The position numbers were made by a program, and so were the translations under genes. A DNA stretch of 5,301 nucleotides from an uncultured Lachnospiraceae bacterium (GTDB taxonomy: Bacteria; Bacillota; Clostridia; Lachnospirales; Lachnospiraceae), in contig CAMWTF010000206.1 in the NCBI GenBank assembly GCA_947177105.1, positions 1-5,301 of the forward strand. Direction: 5' to 3'. Positions within the stretch are counted from its first letter, which is position 1; each line of letters begins with the position of its first letter. This document shows, piece after piece, positions 1 to 5,301 of the stretch. The notes below the pieces were generated by a model. It worked only from the letters and a program-made list of their open reading frames with translations. It did no database searches and was not told the DNA's origin.

Positions 1-3
1 AGC

Positions 4-12
4 ATGTATAAT
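4..12 (+). promoter_or_regulatory. Probable -10 region of the asp23-fakA promoter
   Basis: A perfect TATAAT hexamer lies at 7-12, preceded directly by ATG at 4-6. The matching -35 box would fall before base 1, so it cannot be seen. Transcription would start near base 18-20, leaving a leader of about 55 bases before the first gene. In Bacillus subtilis the asp23 homologue yloU follows a divergently oriented gene, so a promoter here is expected. The call rests on one hexamer and its position. Confidence 0.5.
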
Positions 13-61
13 GGTGATTAATTGGAGTAAAAACAGTGAAAGGGACTGCGGAGCTCAAAAT

Positions 62-68
62 AAGGAGG
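62..68 (+). promoter_or_regulatory. Ribosome binding site of the Asp23-family gene
   Basis: AAGGAGG is a full-strength Shine-Dalgarno sequence with 7 bases before the ATG at 76. This favours that start over the in-frame ATG codons at 91 and 103, which would lie 22 or more bases from the site. Confidence 0.85.
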
Positions 69-75
69 TACTGAT

Positions 76-435
76 ATGAAGGGTTCTTCTATGAATACAC
101 ATATGGGCAATATCGTGATCAACAATGAAGTCATTGCCCAATATGCCGGAAGCGTGGCTGTGGAATGCTTTGGCATCGTCGGGATGGCGGGAGTAAGTAT
201 GAAAGACGGCATGTCCAAGCTCTTAAAAAAGGATAGCCTGACCAGGGGCATCAACGTGAGTCTGAACAATAATAAGCTGACGCTGGATTTTCATGTGATC
301 GTGGCCTATGGCGTGAGCATTATCGCCGTGTCGGACAATCTGATTAGCAGCGTGAAATATAAGGTGGAAGAGTTTACCGGTATCCATATTGAGAAAATCA
401 ACATCTTTGTAGAAGGTGTTCGAGTGATTGATTAA
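76..435 (+). CDS. Asp23/Gls24 family envelope stress protein (YloU-like)
   Basis: This 119-residue protein has the usual length of the small Asp23/Gls24 proteins (YloU is about 120 residues). What is seen: an N-terminal GNIVINNEVIAQYAG segment, an ECFGIVGMAG stretch, a central beta-rich part (LTLDFHVIVAYG) and the C-terminal hallmark VNIFVEGVRV-type ending, here INIFVEGVRVID. No signal peptide or membrane helix is present, so it is cytosolic or peripherally attached through a partner. In Staphylococcus, Asp23 sits at the membrane and affects cell-wall stress responses; the precise function of YloU-type members is not established. The gene is followed after 17 bases by fakA, an arrangement conserved across Firmicutes that implies co-transcription and perhaps a link to membrane lipid supply. 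The family call is secure, but the biochemical role is not. Confidence 0.93.
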   Translation: MKGSSMNTHMGNIVINNEVIAQYAGSVAVECFGIVGMAGVSMKDGMSKLLKKDSLTRGINVSLNNNKLTLDFHVIVAYGVSIIAVSDNLISSVKYKVEEFTGIHIEKINIFVEGVRVID

Positions 436-439
436 ATTT

Positions 440-445
440 AGGAGG
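440..445 (+). promoter_or_regulatory. Ribosome binding site supporting the GTG start of fakA
   Basis: AGGAGG lies 7 bases before the GTG at 453, just downstream of the asp23 stop codon at 433-435. The next in-frame ATG (codon 10) lies inside the first helix of the kinase domain and has no comparable site, so the GTG is preferred. Confidence 0.85.
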
Positions 446-452
446 ATTTGTC

Positions 453-2177
453 GTGACTTCAAATACAATCGACGCTAAGATGCTGTCAAGGATGTTCTTA
501 GCTGGCGCAAAAAACCTGGAAAGTAAGAAAGAATGGATCAACGAACTGAACGTATTCCCCGTGCCGGACGGCGATACGGGCACCAATATGACCATGACCA
601 TCATGTCAGCGGCCAGAGAGGTGTCCGCACTGGGTGAAAACCCTGATATAGTGTCTCTGTGCAAGGCTGTCTCCAGCGGCTCTCTGCGGGGGGCCAGAGG
701 AAATTCCGGCGTCATCCTGTCTCAATTGCTCCGGGGCTTTACCAAGAGCATCAGCGGCAAGGAGCAGCTGGGCATCCCGGAGCTTGCCGATGCCTTTGAA
801 AAGGCGGTGGAGACTGCCTACAAGGCGGTGATGAAGCCCAAGGAGGGCACGATTCTGACAGTGGCCAAGGGCGGAGCTGAGAAAGCGAGAGAACTGGCGG
901 AGAGCGGCATGGAGGATATGAGAGAGTTCCTTGACCAGGTGATTGCCCATGCCAGATATGTGTTGAGCCAGACACCGGAACTTTTGCCGGTGTTAAAGCA
1001 GGCGGGCGTAGTGGATTCCGGCGGTCAGGGGCTGGTGGAAGTGATGAGCGGCGCCTATGACGCCTTTTTGGGCAAGGAGATCGATTATACTATTGCGCAG
1101 GCGGGCCAGGACATCACTATGTCCAACAGCCGTCCGGCAGGCAAATCTTCCGGTTATCAGGCCCAGGCTGAGGCGGAGATCAAATTCGGCTACTGCACAG
1201 AATTTATCATTATGCTCAGCAAGACCTTTAACATTAAGCATGAGATGGATTTCAAGGCTTATTTAGAGTCCATCGGCGATTCCATCGTATGTGTGGCGGA
1301 TGAGGACGTGGTCAAGGTACATGTACATACCAATGACCCCGGTCTGGCAATCCAGAAGGCATTGAAGTATGGACAATTATCCAATTTAAAGATAGATAAT
1401 ATGCGCTTGGAGCATCAGGAGAAGCTGTTTAAGATGAGCGGAAAGGAAGGGGCGGAAGTTCCCGCAGGAGCACAGGCTCCGGCACAAGCCCCGGCGCAGG
1501 CTCCTGCCCAGCCCCCCAAGCCCGTGGGTTTTTTGGCGGTGTCCGTGGGTGACGGTGTGAACGAGATCTTCAAGAGTCTGGGCGTGGATCATATTATTGA
1601 GGGCGGTCAGACCATGAATCCCAGCACCGCGGATATTCTGGATGCCGTGGATCAGGTGAATGCGGAGACTATTTTCATCCTGCCCAACAACAAGAATATC
1701 ATTCTGGCGGCCAATCAGGCGGCGGAGTTGATGACGGATAAGAATCTGCTGGTGATTCCCACCAAGACCATACCTCAGGGAATCACGGCGGTCATCAACT
1801 ATGTGCCGGAGATGTCCGTGGAGGATAACGAACTCACCATGATGCAGGAGATCGGCAATGTCAAGACCGGTCAGGTGACCTATGCCGTGCGCGACACGAT
1901 GATTGATGACAAGGAAATCAAACAGGGCGATTATATGGGCATCGGCGATGCGGGCATTTTGTCTGTAGGCCAGGATATGCTGCAGGTTACCGAAGAGATG
2001 GTGAAAGCCATGGTGGATGAAAACAGCGAGTTGATCAGTGTGTATTATGGCAGTGACGTGCAGGAGGATGCCGCACAGCAGCTGCGAGGGGAGTTGGAGC
2101 AAGCCTATGGGAACTGTGATATTGAACTGCAGTATGGCGGACAGCCCATCTACTATTATGTGATTTCCGTGGAATAA
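453..2177 (+). CDS. fakA: Fatty acid kinase catalytic subunit FakA (YloV, DAK2/DhaL domain)
   Basis: FakA transfers the ATP gamma-phosphate to a fatty acid bound by a FakB (DegV-family) protein, producing acyl-phosphate for phosphatidic acid synthesis; it is cytosolic. The protein has 574 residues. The N-terminal DhaL nucleotide-binding domain (about 8-200) shows NVFPVPDGDTGTNM with Mg-binding Asp39 and Asp41, GARGNSGVILSQL (80-92), GTILTV (132-137) and VDSGGQG (187-193). The middle domain carries Cys248 (YCTEF) and His290/His292 (VHVH). These correspond, with an offset of eight, to Cys240, His282 and His284, which I recall as zinc ligands in Staphylococcus aureus FakA. An Ala/Pro/Gln linker (about 336-357) leads to a DegV-like C-terminal domain with GGQTMNPST (384-392). 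The protein is some 20 residues longer than B. subtilis YloV, and the linker largely explains this. It is probably co-transcribed with the Asp23 gene and ends before a terminator. Older annotations call it a dihydroxyacetone kinase-like protein. Confidence 0.95.
   Translation: MTSNTIDAKMLSRMFLAGAKNLESKKEWINELNVFPVPDGDTGTNMTMTIMSAAREVSALGENPDIVSLCKAVSSGSLRGARGNSGVILSQLLRGFTKSISGKEQLGIPELADAFEKAVETAYKAVMKPKEGTILTVAKGGAEKARELAESGMEDMREFLDQVIAHARYVLSQTPELLPVLKQAGVVDSGGQGLVEVMSGAYDAFLGKEIDYTIAQAGQDITMSNSRPAGKSSGYQAQAEAEIKFGYCTEFIIMLSKTFNIKHEMDFKAYLESIGDSIVCVADEDVVKVHVHTNDPGLAIQKALKYGQLSNLKIDNMRLEHQEKLFKMSGKEGAEVPAGAQAPAQAPAQAPAQPPKPVGFLAVSVGDGVNEIFKSLGVDHIIEGGQTMNPSTADILDAVDQVNAETIFILPNNKNIILAANQAAELMTDKNLLVIPTKTIPQGITAVINYVPEMSVEDNELTMMQEIGNVKTGQVTYAVRDTMIDDKEIKQGDYMGIGDAGILSVGQDMLQVTEEMVKAMVDENSELISVYYGSDVQEDAAQQLRGELEQAYGNCDIELQYGGQPIYYYVISVE
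1470..1511 (+). repeat. Three APAQ repeats forming the FakA interdomain linker
   Basis: Residues 340-353 read AQ followed by three copies of APAQ, encoded by 12-base units at 1476-1487, 1488-1499 and 1500-1511. The units differ from one another only at third codon positions. The following PPKP extends the flexible linker. It joins the zinc-binding middle domain to the DegV-like C-terminal domain of FakA, so it is likely a disordered spacer that tolerates length change. Confidence 0.8.
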
Positions 2178-2191
2178 GGGATGCGTGTGAA

Positions 2192-2231
2192 GGGTAGGAG
2201 CCGCCCGGAAAAGCGGCTGCCTGCCCTTTTT
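2192..2231 (+). terminator. Rho-independent terminator after fakA
   Basis: The left arm (2192-2204) and right arm (2213-2226) form a GC-rich 13-pair stem with one G-U pair (2195/2223) and one bulged G (2219). The loop is 8 bases (CCGGAAAA), and five T follow at 2227-2231. It starts 15 bases after the fakA stop, so it should end the asp23-fakA transcript and separate it from recG. The arm sequences were paired by eye; folding energy was not computed. Confidence 0.88.
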
Positions 2232-2260
2232 ATAACTTTCGCAAAAATATTGGCATCTAT

Positions 2261-2266
2261 GGGAGA
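2261..2266 (+). promoter_or_regulatory. Ribosome binding site of recG
   Basis: GGGAGA lies 5 bases before the ATG at 2272. It is weaker than the sites of the first two genes but well placed. No convincing -35/-10 pair is visible between the terminator and this site: TATAAC at 2231-2236 has no matching -35 element. Confidence 0.65.
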
Positions 2267-2271
2267 CACTT

Positions 2272-4386
2272 ATGGATAACGGTACTTCTATATTGGAACT
2301 AAAGGGGATCGGCGAGAAATCCCAGAAGCTTTTTGCAAAAGTAAATATCCATACGGTGGGGGATCTGCTGTACTATTTTCCGCGGGACTATGAAACTTTC
2401 AAGGAGCCGGTACCCATAGCCCAGGTCAAAACGGGGGAAGTGTGCGCTATTCGGGCCACGGTCTGCGGCACGGTGAATGTAAAGAAGGTGCGGAGCCTGA
2501 CCATATTGAATGTGCTGGTGCGGGATGCCTCCGGAGGGATGCAGCTGACTTTTTTTAACATGCCCTTTTTAAAGAATGTGCTAAAGCCCGGCAGTAACCA
2601 CATTTTCCGGGGCAGGGCACAGTCCAGGGGCCCGGCGCTTTGCATGGAACAGCCAAGGATCTACAAGCAGGAGGAATACAGTCGGTATCTGGCTTTTATC
2701 CAGCCCCACTATGCCCTGACCAAGGGACTGACCAACCAGGCGGTGCAGAAGGCGGTAAAACAGGCGCTGACCTATTATGTATTCGGCCCGGACCCCTATC
2801 CGGAGCAGCTGCGCAGGCAGTATGATCTGATGGACCGCCAGGAAGCCATGAATAACATGCATTTTCCTGTCAGCTATGAGGAACTGGTAAAGGCCCGCAG
2901 ACGGATGGTGTTTGAGGAGTTTTTTTCTTTTTTATATCTGCTTCGTGAAAATAAGGAGCAGTGCAGGCTTCTGGAAAATGAGTACCGCATGATTGAAACG
3001 GCGGACACGGGCAGACTGCTGGAGCAGCTTCCCTACCGGCTGACGGGGGCGCAGACACGGGCCTGGCAGGAGATTAGCCGGGATTTATCCTCCCCCTGGT
3101 GCATGAACCGGCTGGTGCAGGGGGATGTGGGTTCGGGCAAGACCATTATAGCCGTGCTGGCCCTGCTTATGTGTGCCGCCAACGGCTGTCAGGGGGCCAT
3201 GATGGCGCCCACGGAAGTGCTGGCAGCCCAACATTACGAGGGAATATGCGAATATGTGGAGCAATACCAGGTGGCCTTAAGGCCCATCCTTCTGGTGGGC
3301 AGTATGACAGCTAAGGAAAAGCGAAAAGCCTATGAAAAAATCGCTTCTGGGGAGGTCAATCTGGTGGTGGGCACCCATGCGGTGATCCAGGAAAAGGTGC
3401 ATTTTAAGAACCTGGCTCTGGTGGTCACGGACGAGCAGCACCGTTTTGGGGTGCGCCAGCGGGAGGTTCTGGCCCAGAAGGGCAGCAATCCCCATGTGCT
3501 GGTCATGAGCGCCACGCCCATTCCCCGGACCCTGGCCATTATCCTGTACGGGGATCTGCAGGTATCCGTTATTGATGAACTCCCTGCGAACCGCCTGCCC
3601 ATCAAAAACTGTGTGGTGGGTACTTCCTACCGGCCCAAGGCGTATCAGTTTATCGAGAAGGAGGTGCGGGCCGGACGCCAGGCATACGTGATCTGCCCTA
3701 TGGTGGAGGAGGGGGAGATGGAGGATCTGGAAAATGTGACGGAGTACGCCCAGAAGCTTCGGGCCGCCCTGCCTGCGGATATCCAGGTGGCTACGCTCCA
3801 CGGCAGAATGAAGCCCGCCGACAAGAACCGTATCATGGAGGAGTATGCGGCCCACAATATTGACGTGCTGGTTTCCACCACGGTAATCGAGGTGGGGATC
3901 AACGTGCCTAACGCCACGGTGATGATGGTGGAGAATGCGGAGCGTTTCGGCCTGGCACAGCTTCATCAGCTCCGGGGCCGGGTGGGCCGGGGAGCCCATC
4001 AGAGCTACTGTATCTTCATCAGCGCCCAGGACAACAAGGAGACCATGGAACGTCTGGATATCTTAAACCGTTCCAACGACGGCTTCTTTATCGCCTCGGA
4101 GGATTTAAAGCTCCGGGGACCGGGCGATTTGTTCGGCATCCGCCAGAGCGGGGAGTTTTCCTTCCGAATGGGAGATATCTACACGGACGCGGAGATATTG
4201 AAACAGGCCAGTCAGGCCGTGGAACAGGTCCGGGAAACCAGGGGCTGTGCCATGGGCGGTGTTGTGGACGGGAGCGGCCAGAGCCAGAATGCTCTGGGCG
4301 GGAATGTACAGAATGATGAATATGGGCGGCTGGTAGAATATTTGCATGAGGAAAACCGGCTGCAGGTTGACTTTAGGACTATTTAA
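2272..4386 (+). CDS. recG: ATP-dependent DNA helicase RecG
   Basis: RecG is a superfamily 2 double-strand DNA translocase that remodels stalled replication forks and branch-migrates Holliday junctions. At 704 residues it is close to the family norm (E. coli 693, B. subtilis about 682). The N-terminus has a GIGEKSQKLF helical segment and YYFPRDYE (to about 41), then the OB-fold wedge domain (about 55-155) that splits the fork. Helicase motifs in order: Walker A GDVGSGKT (284-291), Ia APTEVLAAQ, II DEQH (387-390), III SATPIPRT (413-420), V STTVIEVGINVP (535-546) and VI QLRGRVGRG (566-574). LRGPGDLFGIRQSG (614-627) belongs to the C-terminal region coupling ATP hydrolysis to translocation. All key residues are intact. 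The C-terminus is unusual: about residues 654-682 are rich in Gly, Ser, Asn and Gln. The gene lies after a terminator, and its 3' end contains the degV promoter. Confidence 0.98.
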   Translation: MDNGTSILELKGIGEKSQKLFAKVNIHTVGDLLYYFPRDYETFKEPVPIAQVKTGEVCAIRATVCGTVNVKKVRSLTILNVLVRDASGGMQLTFFNMPFLKNVLKPGSNHIFRGRAQSRGPALCMEQPRIYKQEEYSRYLAFIQPHYALTKGLTNQAVQKAVKQALTYYVFGPDPYPEQLRRQYDLMDRQEAMNNMHFPVSYEELVKARRRMVFEEFFSFLYLLRENKEQCRLLENEYRMIETADTGRLLEQLPYRLTGAQTRAWQEISRDLSSPWCMNRLVQGDVGSGKTIIAVLALLMCAANGCQGAMMAPTEVLAAQHYEGICEYVEQYQVALRPILLVGSMTAKEKRKAYEKIASGEVNLVVGTHAVIQEKVHFKNLALVVTDEQHRFGVRQREVLAQKGSNPHVLVMSATPIPRTLAIILYGDLQVSVIDELPANRLPIKNCVVGTSYRPKAYQFIEKEVRAGRQAYVICPMVEEGEMEDLENVTEYAQKLRAALPADIQVATLHGRMKPADKNRIMEEYAAHNIDVLVSTTVIEVGINVPNATVMMVENAERFGLAQLHQLRGRVGRGAHQSYCIFISAQDNKETMERLDILNRSNDGFFIASEDLKLRGPGDLFGIRQSGEFSFRMGDIYTDAEILKQASQAVEQVRETRGCAMGGVVDGSGQSQNALGGNVQNDEYGRLVEYLHEENRLQVDFRTI

Positions 4387-4395
4387 GGTTATAAT
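4367..4395 (+). promoter_or_regulatory. Sigma-70-type promoter for degV inside the recG 3' end
   Basis: The -35 element TTGACT (4367-4372, five of six consensus bases) and the -10 element TATAAT (4390-4395, six of six) are separated by exactly 17 bases. The -35 box lies within the last codons of recG and the -10 box just after its stop. Transcription would start near 4402, giving a leader of about 48 bases. A second TATAAT at 4399-4404 has no well-spaced -35 partner. The sequence match is strong; activity is inferred. Confidence 0.75.
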
Positions 4396-4430
4396 ATGTA
4401 TAATTTTTGTTAAACAAGCTAACTATCCCA

Positions 4431-4437
4431 GGGGAGG
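4431..4437 (+). promoter_or_regulatory. Ribosome binding site upstream of degV
   Basis: GGGGAGG is a good Shine-Dalgarno match. It leaves only 1 base before the ATG at 4439 and 13 bases before the in-frame ATG at 4451. The first spacing is too short and the second is on the long side, so 4451 is preferred, also because it gives the usual short DegV N-terminus. Confidence 0.6.
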
Positions 4438-4450
4438 AATGGAAAAAACA

Positions 4451-5301
4451 ATGTCAAAGGTTGCCGTTATCACAGACAGTAATAGTGGAATTACCCAGTC
4501 GCAGGCCAAGGAGATGGGCATTTTTGTGCTGCCCATGCCTTTTTTTATCAATGAAGAGACTTATTTTGAGGACATTAGTCTGACCCAGGAGCAATTCTAT
4601 GAGATGCTTAAGGGAGGCGCGGATATCCACACCAGCCAGCCGTCGCCGGACTCGGTGATGCAGCTGTGGGACGATGTGCTCAAGGAGTATGATGAGATCG
4701 TGCATATTCCCATGAGCAGCGGGCTCTCCAGTTCCTGTCAGAGCGCCATCATGCTGGCCCAGGACTATGAGGGCAAGGTGCAGGTGGTAAACAATCAGCG
4801 GATCTCGGTGACCCAGAGACAGGCAGCTCTGGATGCCAAGCTGCTGGTTTCCAAGGGTATGAACGCCCGGGAGATCAAGGATTTCCTGGAGGAGGATAAG
4901 TTCAACAGCAGCATTTACATTATGCTGGATACACTGTATTACCTGAAAAAGGGCGGCCGTATCACACCGGCTGCTGCTGCGCTGGGCACTCTGTTAAAGT
5001 TAAAGCCTGTGCTGCAGATTCAGGGGGAGAAGCTGGACGCCTTTGCCAAGGCCCGCACCACCAATCAGGGAAAAACCATTATGATCAACGCTATCAAGAA
5101 GGATATTGAGACCCGTTTCGGGGGCATGACAGAGGATAAGCACATCTGGCTGGAGATCGCCCACACGGCCAATGAGGAGGCTGCTGAAGCTTACAAGAAC
5201 GAGATTCTGGAGCAGTTCCCCGGCTATGATATCCACATTGATCCCCTGTCCCTGAGCGTGGCCTGCCATATCGGCCCCGGGGCGCTGGCATTTGCCTGCT
5301 G
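4451..5301 (+). CDS. DegV family fatty-acid-binding protein (FakB-type), 3' end cut by window
   Basis: DegV/FakB proteins are cytosolic lipid carriers that bury one fatty acid and present its carboxylate to FakA for phosphorylation. The visible 283 codons cover nearly the whole family length (about 280-290). They start with the typical KVAVITDSNSGIT (3-15) and end at HIGPGALAFAC, which in relatives lies a few residues from the C-terminus. Ligand-site motifs are present: TSQPS with Thr61/Ser62, SSGLSSS with Ser93 (usual form SSGLSGT), and LKKGGRI with Arg170. In S. aureus FakB proteins the equivalent Thr, Ser and Arg contact the carboxylate or matter for kinase coupling (from memory of the family). 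No stop codon is reached. The gene has its own promoter 64 bases or less downstream of recG, and fakA lies 2.3 kb upstream, so a FakA partner is plausible. Which fatty acid it binds cannot be read from the sequence. An upstream in-frame ATG at 4439 would add four residues (MEKT). Confidence 0.93.
   Translation, partial: MSKVAVITDSNSGITQSQAKEMGIFVLPMPFFINEETYFEDISLTQEQFYEMLKGGADIHTSQPSPDSVMQLWDDVLKEYDEIVHIPMSSGLSSSCQSAIMLAQDYEGKVQVVNNQRISVTQRQAALDAKLLVSKGMNAREIKDFLEEDKFNSSIYIMLDTLYYLKKGGRITPAAAALGTLLKLKPVLQIQGEKLDAFAKARTTNQGKTIMINAIKKDIETRFGGMTEDKHIWLEIAHTANEEAAEAYKNEILEQFPGYDIHIDPLSLSVACHIGPGALAFAC

Noticed and set aside
11..79. Small open frame (22 codons from ATG at 11) whose TGA overlaps the asp23 ATG
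   Set aside because: The ATGA overlap could suggest a coupled leader peptide, but the ATG overlaps the -10 box and lies before the expected transcription start. A frame this short is likely by chance.
1386..2102. Long open frame of 238 codons on the minus strand, opposite fakA
   Set aside because: Its product is His/Leu/Arg-rich with no recognisable domain. It lies entirely inside a gene with clear conserved motifs on the other strand, so it is a reading-frame shadow.
453..2177. Dihydroxyacetone kinase as the function of the DAK2-domain protein
   Set aside because: The DhaL domain alone suggests this, but the full three-domain architecture with the Cys/His middle domain and DegV-like C-terminus is that of FakA, and no DhaK partner is nearby.
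2181..2279. 32-codon open frame between fakA and recG
   Set aside because: It runs straight through the terminator hairpin, has no good ribosome binding site and ends inside recG, so it is unlikely to be translated.
3277..3999. Long open frame of 240 codons on the minus strand, opposite the recG helicase core
   Set aside because: It mirrors the most conserved RecG motifs, has His-rich composition and no family resemblance, and lacks a convincing ribosome binding site. It is a GC-driven shadow.
1..5301. Mobile element, CRISPR array, defence island or other new system
   Set aside because: No transposase, integrase, direct-repeat array, terminal inverted repeats or tRNA was seen. The four genes are conserved housekeeping families with matching codon usage.

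Overview
The window is a stretch of ordinary Firmicutes core chromosome with four plus-strand genes. The best guess at the host is a clostridial, Lachnospiraceae-like bacterium. The reasons are strong AGGAGG-type ribosome binding sites, a GTG start, moderately high GC with many GGC/CTG/GCC codons, and the Asp23-FakA-RecG gene order typical of Gram-positive genomes. The genus is inference; no 16S rRNA or other strong taxonomic marker is present.

Layout. Bases 1-75 hold a perfect TATAAT box and the leader of the first gene. Bases 76-435 encode an Asp23/Gls24 (YloU-type) protein. After 17 bases comes a GTG-started FakA (YloV-type, DhaL/DAK2) fatty acid kinase catalytic subunit, 453-2177. A strong intrinsic terminator follows (2192-2231). 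Next is a complete ATP-dependent DNA helicase RecG (2272-4386). A near-consensus sigma-70-type promoter (TTGACT, 17 bases, TATAAT) overlaps the 3' end of recG. It drives a DegV-family (FakB-type) fatty-acid-binding protein, 4451 to the window edge, which lacks only its last residues.

How the genes fit together. FakA phosphorylates fatty acids that are held by DegV-family FakB proteins, giving acyl-phosphate for phospholipid synthesis. The window therefore contains both a kinase subunit and a plausible carrier subunit, separated by the DNA-repair gene recG. Asp23-type proteins are usually co-transcribed with fakA and are linked to the cell envelope. The terminator and the internal promoter suggest at least two, probably three, transcription units: asp23-fakA, recG and degV.

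I see no mobile element, CRISPR array, tRNA or rRNA gene, phage gene or obviously new system. The points of interest are modest: the transcript architecture, a repeat-built linker in FakA, a low-complexity insertion near the RecG C-terminus, and the FakA/FakB pairing around recG.
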